A stretch of DNA of 64,000 bases from Orobanche coerulescens (lineage: Eukaryota; Streptophyta; Magnoliopsida; Lamiales; Orobanchaceae), in contig CM065801.1 of the NCBI GenBank assembly GCA_033398695.1, positions 104,091,170 to 104,155,169 on the forward strand, written 5' to 3'. Below the pieces are notes generated by a model, which made no database searches, was not told the DNA's origin, and worked only from the letters and a program-made list of their open reading frames with translations. Positions 22,058 through 34,410 of this stretch are shown in pieces. The position numbers were made by a program, and so were the translations under genes. Position 1 is the stretch's first letter. Every line of letters starts with the position of its first letter.

Positions 22058-25000
22058 ATGAGGAGAACAGACGATCAGGATGCTGCTGTCGCATCAGGTA
22101 CTGTCCAGATCCTTTCCCAGCCAGTTAGCGTTTTATTCGATACAGGAGCTACGCATTCTTTTATATCCTTGTCTTGTGTAAATCGTTTGAATATTTCTGG
22201 TTTTCATACTTGTGAACCTTATGTTGTTGGTTTACCGAGTGGAGAGAGGATTGTCGGGAACTTAGAAACCAGAAATTTCCCTGTATCATTTGGAGGTAGA
22301 GAGTGGCTCTCAAATTTGATTGTTATAGAAATGCAAGGAGACGACCTGATACTCGGAGACGATTGGCTTAATCGATATGGAGAAATTGTAAACTACCGAA
22401 GGAGGAATATCTCGCTAATCGCTGACGATGGTTCCGAAATACTGTTTGAGGGATGGAAACCGGGAAGCTCAGGAAAGTTGATCAAAGCGATGAAAGCTGT
22501 CAAATTGTTGAAACAGGGCTGCACCGGATACTGGTGCTATGCAATGAGAAAAGAAGACGAAATTGTGGAACTTTCATCCATTCCTGTTGTGAACGAATTT
22601 CCAGATGTATTTCCTGATGAGTTACCTGGACTACCTCCACGAAGGGATGTAGAATTTACCATTGAGCTGGAACCCGGAGCTACACCAATTTCTAAGGCGC
22701 CGTATCATATGGCACCTACTGAGATGCACGAACTGAAGAAGCATCTAGAGGAGTTATTGGACAAAGGCTATATCCAGCCAAGCATTTCGCCTTACGGAGC
22801 GCCAGTTCTTTTTGTTCGGAAGAAGGATGGATCGCTGCGACTGTGTATTGACTATCGATAACTGAATAAAATGACCATTAAGAACAAGTATCCATTACCA
22901 CAGATTGATGATCTGTTTGACCAGTTTCAAGGAGCAACAGTATTTTCTAAAATCGATCTGAGATCAGGATATCATCAGCTGAGGATTAAGGAATCTGATG
23001 TTCCGAAATCAGCGTTCAGAACTCGTTACGGACACTATGAGTTTGTAGTGATGCCGTTTGGTCTCACCAATGCACCTGATGTATTCATGCAATTGATGAA
23101 CCGAGTGTTCATCGAATATTTGGATAAATTTGTGGTCGTGTTCATTGATGACATTCTAGTGTATTCTAAGAACCCGGAAGAGCATGCACAACATTTGCGG
23201 ATTGTATTAGAACTTTTAAGAAGCGAGCAACTGTACGCCAAACTCTCTAAGTGTGAATTCTGGCTAAAGGAAGTAATGTTCCTCGGTCATGTGGTATCAG
23301 CTGAAGGGGTCCGAGTAGATCCTCAGAAGATTGAAGCGGTTTTGGATTGGAAGCCTCCAAAGAACGTGAAAGAAGTCCGAAGTTTCTTAGGACTTGCTGG
23401 GTATTATCGTCGGTTCGTGGAAGGGTTTTCCAAAATTTCCCGCCCACTTACTCGACTCCTGCAGAAAACTCAAAAGTTTGAGTGGAACGAGTTGTGTCAG
23501 ATTAGCTTTGATGAATTTAAGAAGAGACTGACGACGGCGCCGATTCTATCACTTCCATAGGGAACTGGAGGATTTATAGTTTACAGTGATGCTTCGAACC
23601 AAGGGCTCGGATGCGTATTGATGCAGAATGATAAGGTGATCGCTTATGCATCGCGACAGCTGAAACCTTATGAAGTGAATTACCCAACGCACGATTTGGA
23701 GCTGGAAGCAGTGATTTTTGCTTTGAAAATCTGGAGGCATTATCTGTACGGGACTCACTGTAAGATCTTTACGGATCACAAGAGTCTCAAATACATCTTC
23801 AGTCCGAAAGAGTTGAACATGCGGCAAAGAAGATGGTTAGAACTGATTAAGGACTATGACTTGGAGATTTTGTATCATCCAGGCAAAGCGAATGTAGTGG
23901 CCGATGCACTCAGCTGCAAGCCTGTTTCTATTCAGATGCTGGAGACTCTGACCTCCGAATTTAGCCTTCAGCGAGAGATGATTTGAGAAGGAATTGAAGT
24001 GTGGTTACAAAGAGTCCAAGGAAAACTGTGCGTGATGGAAATAACTTCATCATTAACCAATGAAATCAAATCTAGACAGACAGATGATCCTCTGATGATT
24101 CGGTTACGTGATGAAGTGATCAAGGGAAAGGCCCCCGGATTCCTAATTCATGATGATGGAGTTTTGAGATTTCAGAACCGACTCTGCATTCCTAATATCG
24201 ATGTTCTGAAACAGACGATTATGAAGGAAGCTCACAGCACGCCCTATTCTATCCATCCGGGCACCAGTAAGATGTATAAGGACCTGAAACAGAACTTTTG
24301 GTGGGGCAACATGAAGAAAGAGGTAGCGGAGTATGTCTCAAAATGCTTGACTTGTCAGCAGGTTAAGATCGAGCATCAACGACCTGCCGGGATGTTGAAG
24401 CCGCTCTCGATTCCTGAATGGAAGTGGGAGGACATATCGATGGACTTTATTACTAGTATGCCGAGAACCAAGACAGGAATGAACATGATTTGGGTGATAG
24501 TTGATCATTTAACCAAATCAGCTCATTTTCTAGGCATTAAGGATACGTGGGGACCAGAGAGGTTGGCACGAGTATTTATTTCGGAGATAGTTCGATTGCA
24601 TGGTACGCCGAAGACCATTGTTTCTGATCGAGACGGCCGTTTTGTGTCTCACTTTTGGAAAGCAGTTCATAGGGCCTTGGGAACTGAATTGAACTTCAGG
24701 ACAGCTTATCACCCGGAGACTGATGGGCAATCTGAGAGGACTATTCAAACAGTAGAAGATATGCTGAGGGCTTGTGCCTTAGATTGGTCAACTGATTGGG
24801 AAGTTCATCTACCGTTTATTGAATTTACCTATAACAATAGTTGGCATGCTTCCATTAAGATGACACCGTTTGAGGCATTATATGGAAGGAGATGTAGATC
24901 GCCCCTATGTTGGGATGATTCATCAGACTTGATTGGGACAGAACTAGAGTTGATCGTACAGACTAGAGAGAAGATAGCCTTGATTCGTGAAAGGCTGTTG

Positions 25001-25483
25001 ACCGCCCAGAGTCGGCAGAAATCTTATGCAGACGTACGCCGTTGCCCTTTGGAGTTCAGTACTGGAGACCACGTACTTTTAAAGGTTTCTCCTACTCGGG
25101 GGATCTTCCGTTTTGGAAGGAAAGGAAAACTGAGTCCGAGATATATCGGACCATTCGAGATCCTTGAGAGAGTTGGAGAGTTGGCATACAGGTTGGCATT
25201 ACCGCCGTCATTGAGCCATGTTCATAACGTGTTCCACGTATCCCAGTTACGAAGATACATAACAGATCCTAGTCATGTCATTGATTTCGGCGAGATCGAA
25301 GTCGCTCAAGATGGGACGTTTGAAGAAAGACCGGTCAAGATACTCGAGAGTCGAGTTAAGCAATTGAGGAACAAACCCATCGTTTTGGTCAAAGTTCAAT
25401 GGTCACGTTACGGAGTGGAAGAAGCCACATGGGAAACAGAAGATGGCATGAAGTCCACATATCCCGAGTTATTTTTGTCTTGA
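22058..25483 (+). pseudogene. B pol polyprotein, one frame with three internal stops
   Basis: Protease (LFDTGATHSF, Asp codon at 22139), RT ([21 protein letters not shown] at 23141-23152), RNase H ([11 protein letters not shown] from 23579, TDHKSL, DALSC), integrase HHCC ([26 protein letters not shown]), integrase core (SMDFIT, IVSDRDGRF, DGQSERTIQ: the D, D, E triad) and a chromodomain-like tail (LVKVQWSRYGVEEATWE) all lie in one frame. Stops: TAA 22859, TAG 23558, TGA 23984. The final 494 residues (23999-25483) are open. With the stops it cannot make a full polyprotein. Confidence 0.93.
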
Positions 25484-25496
25484 GTTTCGGGATGAA

Positions 25497-25518
25497 ACTC
25501 CTTTTTAGTAGGAGAGTA
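25497..25518 (+). promoter_or_regulatory. polypurine tract region of B
   Basis: AGTAGGAGAGTA directly precedes the 3' LTR, after the phrase GTTTCGGGATGAAACTCC, which is the plus-strand counterpart of the A and D polypurine context. Confidence 0.7.
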
Positions 25519-26725
25519 TGTAATATCCGGATTTATTACTATGTATTTTACCTGTATTTGAACCCTGTATTATTCGGAAGTGTGATCTTGATGATTGGAG
25601 TATGATATTTCTTACATTGGTATATTTGTACATAAGTATATCAACATGCAAAATTTCTCATGCAAACTCGTAATAGCGCACGCTAAGAATGTAGCTTAAC
25701 GCGCGCTATCGGCTACTACTAGCGCACGCTACGTATGTAGGAGTTGCGTGCGCTAGGCACTCAATTATTGAGCTGGGCGGCTAGCACATGCGCCAGCCGG
25801 GACATGGGTCCGGATAAGATTCCCGCGGACGAACCTGGACAGTTTTGAAGTCAACTCTTATTAGCGCGCGCTAAGGAATGCTTAGTAGCGTGCGCTAATC
25901 TGCTTTTGTACAGAAAGTTTATATATGGGCCAGCACTCCATTTTATTCTCATTTCCTTCATTCACCTTTCGTTTTTGAGAGACCAGAGAGCATATCATCT
26001 TCCTTAGACACACTTATAACATATCCACTTGATCATTGGACATTGAATACTTCTTGTGATTGATGATTCAAGAGAAGTAGCACCTAAGAGTGGCATATAA
26101 CCAACCGGAGTCAGATTCTACCTTTGGAGTTCAGTGATTTCGTCATATTAAGGTATGTTGATTCTATCACCAACTTTAGATTCGTGTTATGGAGAATGAG
26201 ATGATCATGCTAGCAAAATATTGAGTTTCTTGAGTGAATTATCCAACCACTTCATATTTGGAATATTGAAATGATTATGCCTTAAGTACCTTGATTATGA
26301 ACATCATGATTCGAATCTTATTACAATGAATAAGTAGAGGAAGCTTCTATCATTGGTAATCCGAATCTAGTAGGTGTATTCATAGCAATCTTGGACTTGA
26401 ATTTAACATCATTATTGTTAGACGAATCTAAAGGATTGATCATGGAAGGATTTATCTTGTAAAGATGGAATGTTAATCAAACTACAGAATGATAGTTTTT
26501 GATTGGGATAAGGGTGTTGATATCGACTGATAAGCATTCCGAATTATCGCATGAAAAATGGTAATCGAAATGGAATATGGTTTTATAATAGTATACATAT
26601 CCTTGAATCCGAAGTTGTTGTTATCTGTAGGATCATTCATAACCGTATAAACATGATATTCATGGAGGTAACATGAATTAACACTGAAGATTTCATTGGT
26701 TTGATCATGTTGAGATCAGTCTACT
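25519..26725 (+). repeat. B 3' LTR, left part
   Basis: Aligns with 18198-19404 of the 5' LTR and stops at CTACT (26721-26725), the target duplication of C. Confidence 0.93.
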
Positions 26726-28559
26726 TGATGAGTCGATTTTTGATCGTCTCATTCTGTTCTATCGAGTCGCACTTTCATTTGTTTTCGAGTGTTTTTGCCC
26801 TTTTTACGCGTGGTATGTTGTGTTTATGTTTTGTAGGTATCCGGACGAAGATTGTGGTGAAATATGCGCTTTCATTGCTAATATTGGAGTTTATGACAAT
26901 CAAAAGCTAAAACGGGGCCTAAAACGATGAAAGATTTAAGCAGTATCGGCCGAATCTCCTAAATACCAGAATCTCCACTCCGAATTGAGATGTATTCTCC
27001 TTTGATATAAATTCCTCGTGAAATTAGCTTCGAAACGGTATATCATATGCTAAAATCCGAGGTGAATTGATACAAGAACGAAGGATCATGCCGAAGAAGA
27101 CTAAAAACCGGACTAGGCTGCACCAGGCAACCGGACTAGGCTGCACTGTGCAACTCAATTAGGTGCGACAGCGCTCGGCAGCATCAGGTAACTCGGCCGT
27201 GCCATGGGACACGACCGGGTCTCATTCAGCCGAATCGCACTTTCCGGATGAGAAGGACTCGACCGTGCCTTTTGGGACACGGCCGAGTCACTTTCGCCAT
27301 TTCGCCTTTCCCGCATAGTGCCGCACGACCGTGTCACGGACACGGCCGAGCCTCTCGGCTGAACTACTTTTCGATTATTCAGCGCAGATGCGACACGGCC
27401 GTGTCCTAGGACACGGCCGTGCCACTTTTGTTTCATGTCACTTTCCTTGACATCTTTGCATATTTTAAGCCTTTGTCTTGATTTTTGGCTAAAAACAAAG
27501 TGGAGTGACCCTGAGAGGTGTGCTTGTCTTGTGAAGAAGATATTTTGTGGAAAAACACAAGATTAGGGAGGAAAAACACCAAAAGAGTGGGAAAGAGAGA
27601 GATTTTCATCATCTTCCTTGTGTGTTCTTGGAGTGAGAAAAATACTTTAGTGAGATATAATAATTCCTTGTATAAATTTGTTGTGAGTTCTTGTAAGAAG
27701 ATCATCAAACCTTCATCGGGAATTCGATTTCGGCATTTACAAGGGAAGTTTTTACCATGTTTTGTTCTTCAATTTCCATTATTGTTGTTGAATTAATCAT
27801 GTGTGGCTAAACACTTCATATGGGTTTTTAGATATAGCCACACACACGTTTTTGATTGTTAGTTCCTTTTGATTTTCCGGATAAAGTTTGGGATTGTTCC
27901 TGTTGTTCGTTCTTCGTTTAAGAACTTTTGAATTAGATCATCAAACCTTTTTCATTGTTGTTATTATTATTCGAATCTAGGGTTTTTATCGGTGTTCGCC
28001 ATCAAACGACCCGAAAGAAACGATTGTGAATGTTCTCGAGCTTTTTCGCGCGATCTTTTAACGATTTACCTCATCAAAAGTAGTCGGTTAATTGATTGTT
28101 AGCTAGGGTTTCGTCCCCATCAAAAGAGTATCCCTTAATTTTCGTTGAGAACAATCGTGATTTTTAGAATTTCCGCCATCAAACGGATTTCTTTTAATCG
28201 TGAGCAATCGATAATTCCTAACCTTATTTATTTGAGTATCGGAACTAACAATTGATTATGTGTGTGTCGGTGACTCTAAATTCCCATATTAATCTCATTA
28301 TTGTTATCTCTCATTTATCCGACTATCAAATTGGTGTTGTTATCACTTAGTTCAATTTAAATTTTGTGCATTAGTAATTGTAATCATAATCAACCAATGA
28401 TGTATTTTAATTTAATTTACTTTTGTTCATTCGACTATTTGCCGAACATTATCGAATTTTAAACCGTTTCCAATTCCTCGAGAGATCGACCTCGGAGTTA
28501 CTTGCCGCTTACTACAAGAGCGATTCGTACACTTGCGAGTATTTAATTTGAATCCATCA
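26726..28559 (+). repeat. C 5' LTR
   Basis: 1834 bp, TGATGAGTCG to TTTGAATCCATCA. It carries a group of CACGGCCGTG-type palindromes at about 27193-27422. Confidence 0.93.
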
Positions 28560-28565
28560 AGTTTT

Positions 28566-28583
28566 TGGCGCCGTTGCCGGGGA
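28566..28583 (+). promoter_or_regulatory. primer binding site of C (tRNA-Asp type)
   Basis: TGGCGCCGTTGCCGGGG equals the complement of the plant tRNA-Asp(GUC) 3' end as I know it; typical of Athila elements. Confidence 0.85.
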
Positions 28584-28679
28584 ATTGGTGTTTAATTTTT
28601 AATCTTGTTTTAATGATAGTTGAATTGCTATTCTTGATCAATACTATTTCGATAAAATTCGCTCTTACTTCCTTTGTTT

Positions 28680-30375
28680 ATGCTTGGTAGGAGATCGTTG
28701 GGTAACCCGATTCTTCCACCGATAGACGAAGTTCAAAGAATTAGAGCACCAAAAATAATGGCCACAACATCAATGGCAAACGACGAGGTGAATCCGGACT
28801 TTGAAGAGCGACTTTTGATCCAAGAAGAAAACACTCGTCAACCAAGGGTTGAGAATGTTGCACAAAATATAGATGAGGAAGAAATTCACAACCAAGGTTT
28901 CCGAGATATGATAATGTTGGGCAATCAAGGGATACCGAAGCTCAACAAGGGAGGTACTTTTATCCGAGACAACCACCCGTCGGAATGCAATATGGAGCGA
29001 ATTATTATCCGGACCTCAATATGGGATGGAGGCGAACTATAACATGCCGCAACAACCTCCGGTCGAACATCTTATGAGGGACTATGCAAAGCCCGTAGTG
29101 AACACCGCCATTTCATGCATCCAATTAGCACCCGCAAGGAACTACCACATAAGCGGATTTCACATCGAGCAATTGCCCTCATTTCACGGATTAGCACGAG
29201 AGGATCCGTTATCATTCATCCGAGATTTCTATGTGGCGATTGATAACTTCCCATTGAATGGGTTGAGCGAGGATCAACTACGAATGAAGTGTTTCCCTTA
29301 TACACTCAAGGACGGGGCGAAACAATGGTTGATGACTTTGGCGCCCGGATCACTAAGAACATGGGATGAAGTTTACGATAAATTCATTACCAAGTACTTC
29401 TCCCATTCAAAAACGCAATTGAGAACTCAAATCTCAACTTTCGGACAACAAGACGGAGAGGCATTTCACGAAGCGTGGGACCGATTCAAAATGCTACTCA
29501 TTCAATGCCCACACCATCACTATCCGCTTCAACTACTAAATCAATTCTTCTATGACGGATTGACTCAATATTGCCAAGGAGCGGTAGATAATGCAGCCGG
29601 TGGTTCGTTTTGGGGTTTGACGGAGAGACAAGCATATGACGTGTATGAAACATTGGGAGCAAATTCTCAACAAAAAAGTGTACGTGTTCGTAGGGGAGCC
29701 GTGCACCAAGTGAGCGAGAAGGACGAGATGCAATCTAAAATCGATGAGTTGACAAATGAAATAAGACAACTCAAGACTCAAAATAAACCTTCTAGCTCAC
29801 GAGTTTGCGAAATTTGTTGGGGACCCGGACATCATGCTAATTCTTGCCCTTATATTTTTCCGGGAGAACAAACCGAACAAGTTAATTGGGCTATGGGACA
29901 AAGCACGGGAAGGCCCGAGTGGGAGGAGAGGAGGAATAATTATGGCGGAAACGCAAGAAATGCACCTCTCCCAAATACTTATCACCTGATGGCATACGAC
30001 GCAAATGTCCAAACTCAATACAATGGAGGAAACCGAGCCCAACAACCAACGCGAAGTGAACCACCTCCACAACAAAGGAACTCTCTTGAGGAGAGTATTG
30101 CGGCATTCATTAAGGAGGGCAAGGAAAACCGAGTGGAGAGCAATAAAAGGTTTGAATCTTTAGAAGTTTCGATGAAGAAAATGGAGATTCAAATTGGGCA
30201 ACTTGCTACCGAGGCATGCAAACAAGAAACGGGTAAACTACCAAGTCAACCCGAGCAAGTTCAAGCTATTACCACCATCCGAAGTGGTAAAGTGATAAAT
30301 AAAGAAACAATTACCGCGAAAGAGAGGGCGGTGAGAAAGAAGAATTGCCGAGTCAATCGGAGAAATCTATGGTGA
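28680..30375 (+). pseudogene. C gag (mostly open)
   Basis: The N-terminal piece from 28680 (MLGRRSLGNPILPPIDEVQR) runs in one frame to about 28975, then two frame changes lead into a 449-residue open frame from 29026 to 30375. This has the Retrotrans_gag core (LPSFHGLAREDPLSFIRDFY, MKCFPYTLKDGAKQWLMTL, WDEVYDKFITKYFSHSKTQ, AFHEAWDRFKMLLIQCPHH), one CCHC-like knuckle (CEICWGPGHHANSC, near 29806) and a coiled-coil-like C-terminal part (FESLEVSMKKMEIQIGQLA). All are Athila Gag traits. A product from 29026 lacks the N-terminus. Confidence 0.88.
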
Positions 30376-31049
30376 TTGAAGAGGATGAGTCGAACGATGA
30401 AGAAATCCGAGTAATCGCTACCCAATCTTGCGAGACTCGAATTCCTTGGGACAAATCTAAAGATCAAATCGAGAAGCCAATTGAAGAGAATAAGAGCGAA
30501 CTACCAACTCAATGCATCAAAAGGAGGACCTAGAAAGCTTTGATATGGAAGTTCTTTTCGTGGAGAAAGAAGTTCCTGCTGAACTTAGGAGCGAGTATTA
30601 ATTTAACGCAAAAATCAATATACTCGCCACTAGATTTGGGGGAGGTGATAGCCTCGATGGATTTCGTGATACCAAACATAGAAGAAACATCACCAACAAA
30701 AATCACGTCACTTATTCTTCAAGGAAGACATTTCATGGTAACGATGATACTGAAAATTGAAATGGTGACAAAAGCGCTCACAATGGAAATCCATGGAACC
30801 ACTCTCCACATCCTTACAAAGGAAAACGAGCGAAAAATGACGAGCTATATGGTTGGACCTAGCACATTTCCATTTAATCCGGATAGAAGAATCCGAAGAA
30901 GTCGAGCTAAAGACTATAAAAAAGCGCTGCTTGGGAGGCAACCCAAGGGAGTTTTAATTTTTATCGCTTTTATTATTATTATTATTGCATTAATTTTGTT
31001 TTTGTCTGTGGCGTGTGTAGGTAATCTAATAAAGGAAGTATTCATCTGA
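30345..31049 (+). pseudogene. C protease trace joined to pol end phrase
   Basis: In frame 3, a short acidic linker (VIEEDESNDEEIRVIATQSC) ends in a stop at 30533. Then LNLGASINLTQKSIYSPLDLGEV recalls the Athila protease (LGASINxMP and NLGxL) but without a catalytic DxG. Soon after comes DYKKALLGRQPKGV, a phrase that in full Athila elements lies after integrase. The whole RT, RNase H and integrase block seems to have been deleted between them. Confidence 0.65.
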
Positions 31050-32570
31050 GGAAGAAACCTAGCCTATTGAAAGTAGAGACCCGAGCACAAAATCATGGTG
31101 CCCCGCGATCGAAAACCACACATCTTAATCCGGTATTTTTATTTTCTTTCTTTTTAATTTGCGTTTTTGTATTTTTCCTGACTTAATCTTTTTGCTTGGG
31201 GATAAGCAAAGGTTTAGGTTTGGGGGGGGTGCAACTTCTTCGATTTTTATTTATTTTTTGTTTGCGTGATGTTTGTTTCCTTTCTTTATTTTTTTTTCTT
31301 GCGTAATGTCGTAGTTGGATTGCAATAACCTTGTTAACTGTTGGGTATATGGATGATTAATCGTGTTTGTGTTTGGCTCGTAGAGTTTAATAAATCTAAT
31401 TGATTGCTTGACCTTGCGAGTGAATGTATAGTTTTTGGTTACTTGATTTGACATGTAAGGAATGAGTATAGTAGTCCAAAAGCCGTGAGTCCTTGTGCCT
31501 AATTAAACCGTTCACTTTTAGCGGTGAAATTCTTTCATGAGTGATTTCTCTTCTTATGGATTGTATTCTTTAGAACTTGCATGATTCTGTCGGATGACGT
31601 GTTGATATTTACATACACGAGGAATGATTAGGGCTGCCCATTTTTTGTCTTGAACCTACTTATCTAAAAATATCCACCAATTCATATCAATATCCTTTGC
31701 TAGCCTCGTTGAGCCTTTAGCCGTAATTTTGTTCGAAAAACCCGCATCTTATTGCTCCATATCCAAAAGCCATAACTTACCCAAGTATTGGTCCACGTAA
31801 GAGCATGAGAGGGTATATTTGAAAAACGAAGGTGTGCAAAGTTTGTGGTGTATAGAGGCAAAAATCTTCTCTCCTGCCTCGAAAATAATAAGCCCCATCC
31901 TAATAATAATAGTGGGATAGAAAAAATAGGGAGGAGAGGAGTGAGCCTAAGAAAACAAAAGGGAAGTCGTTGGGTTGTGAGAAATAGGCCAATATCATAA
32001 GAATTACACTTAACAAGGCCTAGAAAAAAAGAGGGAGATATATATACGGGAGAATTGAAGTAGAATGATCGATCTTGCTTTGAGTTTTTATTTCATATAT
32101 ATGAGGATCGTATATGCTCTACTTGACCGAACTTGTAACTACTAGCCAAATTTTCCCAACCCGAGCCACACTGTTACAACCAAAAGTAAGACCCTATGAC
32201 TCATGTTTTGTGAATATTGATGCGTTTGATGAAGAGAAGAAGTGCAAGCATATAGTAGAACTTTCCATTTGAATCGAGTTGAGCGTATTGACCTATCTAA
32301 ACACTTGGGAGATGAGTGAATCGATATAATTCAGTGAGGGATTATTAAGACTTGTTTTCTTGCATGTTCGATCTAGTGCCATTGCTTTCTACTCATTTGT
32401 GAGTTTAGGCTTCCATGATGAATTACGAGACTTTACGATACTTTTACATCCCCGGTTGATTGTATGTATACCCGATGATTAACTTGATTATTCAATCCTT
32501 CTCGTTTTCTTTGTCGTGTGTTTTATTTATTTTTGCTTGGGGACAAGCAAAGTTTGGGTTTGGGGGGATT
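31050..32570 (+). other. C 3' non-coding region with two polypurine-like sites
   Basis: 1.5 kb without coding signs. The phrase TTGCTTGGGGAYAAGCAA followed by a G-run occurs at about 31192-31230 and again at 32533-32570. The second abuts the 3' LTR (GTTTGGGTTTGGGGGGATT) and is the polypurine tract; the first may be an internal one. The flanks TTGCTT and AAGCAA can pair. Confidence 0.75.
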
Positions 32571-34410
32571 TGATGAGTCGATTTTTGATCGTCTCATTCT
32601 GTTCTATCGAGTCGCACTTTCATTTGTTTTCGAGTGTTTTTGCCCTTTTTACGCGTGGTATGTTGTGTTTATGTTTTGTAGGTATCCGGACGAAGATTGT
32701 GGTGAAATATGCGCTTTCATTGCTAATATTGGAGTTTATGACAATCAAAAGCTAAAACGGGGCCTAAAACGATGAAAGATTTAAGCAGTATCGGCCGAAT
32801 CTCCTAAATACCAGAATCTCCACTCCGAATTGAGATGTATTCTCCTTTGATATAAATTCCTCGTGAAATTAGCTTCGAAACGGTATATCATATGCTAAAA
32901 TCCGAGGTGAATTGATACAAGAACGAAGGATCATGCCGAAGAAGACTAAAAACCGGACTAGGCTGCACCAGGCAACCGGACTAGGCTGCACCAGGCAACT
33001 CAATTAGGGTGCGACAGGCGCTCGGCAGCATCAGGTAACTCGGCCGTGCCATGGGACACGGCCGGGTCTCATTCCAGCGCGAACTGCACTTTCCGGATGA
33101 GAAGGACTCGACCGTGCCTTTTGGGACACGGCCGAGTCACTTTCGGCCATTTCGCCTTTCCCGCATAGTGCTGCACGGCCGTGTCACGGGACACGGCCGA
33201 GCCTCTCGACAGACTACTTTTCGATTATTCAGCGCAGTGCGACACGGCCGTGTCCTAGGACACGGGCCGTGCCACTTTTTGTTTCATGTCACTTTCCTTG
33301 ACATCTTTGCATATTTTAAGCCTTTGTCTTGATTTTTTGGCTAAAAAACAAAGTGGAGTGACCCCTTGAGAGGTGTGCTTGTCTTGTGAAGAAGATATTT
33401 TGTGGAAAAACACAATATTAGGGAGGAAAAACACCAAAAGAGTGGGAAAGAGAGAGATTTTCATCATCTTCCTTGTGTGTTCTTGGAGTGAGGAAATACT
33501 TTAGTGAGATATAATAATTCCTTGTATAAATTTGTTGTGAGTTCTTGTAAGAAGATCATCAAACCTTCATCGGGAATTCGATTTCGGCATTTACAAGGGA
33601 AGTTTTTACCATGTTTTGTTCTTCAATTTCCATTATTGTTGTTGAATTAATCATGTGTGGCTAAACACTTCATATGGGTTTTTAGATATAGCCACACACA
33701 CGTTTTTGATTGTTAGTTCCTTTTGATTTTCCGGATAAAGTTTGGGATTGTTCCTCTTGTTCGTTCTTCGTTTAAGAACTTTTGAATTAGATCATCAAAC
33801 CTTTTTCATTGTTGTTATTATTATTCGAATCGAGGGTTTTTATCGGTGTTCGCCATCAAACGACTGAAAGAAACGATTGTGAATGTTCTCGAGCTTTTTC
33901 GCGATCTTTTAACGATTTACCTCATCAAAAGTAGTCGGTTAATTGATTGTTAGCTAGGGTTTCGTCCCCATCAAAAGAGTATCCCTTAATTTTCGTTGAG
34001 AACAATCGTGATTTTTAGAATTTCCGCCATCAAACGGATTTCTTTTAATCGTGAGCAATCGATAATTCCTAACCTTATTTATTTGAGTATCGGAACTAAC
34101 AATTGATTATGTGTGTGTCGGTGACTCTAAATTCCCATATTAATCTCATTATTGTTATCTCTCATTTATCCGACTATCAAATTGGTGTTGTTATCACTTA
34201 GTTCAATTTAAATTTTGTGCATTAGTAATTGTAATCATAATCAACCAATGATGTATTTTAATTTAATTTACTTTTGTTCATTCGACTATTTGCCGAACAT
34301 TATCGAATTTTAAACCGTTTACAATTCCTCGAGAGATCGACCTCGGAGTTACTTGCTGCTTACTACAAGAGCGATTCGTACACTTGCGAGTATTTAATTT
34401 GAATCCATCA
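32571..34410 (+). repeat. C 3' LTR
   Basis: 1840 bp; differs from the 5' LTR by scattered small indels, for example near 33000, 33076 and 33365. Palindrome pairs with CGGCCG cores at 33041/33059, 33109/33129, 33176/33194 and 33245/about 33263 (18-20 bp apart). Confidence 0.93.

Larger units (their letters stand above)
26726..34410 (+). mobile_element. Element C, Athila-like gag-only LTR retrotransposon
   Basis: LTRs 26726-28559 and 32571-34410, TSD CTACT at 26721-26725 and 34411-34415. The primer site TGGCGCCGTTGCCGGGG matches tRNA-Asp. The internal region of about 4.0 kb has gag and a protease trace, then the characteristic LLGRQPKG end phrase and a long non-coding tail. RT, RNase H and integrase are absent, so it is a non-autonomous derivative comparable to the elements called TR-GAG or LARD. 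Confidence 0.92.
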
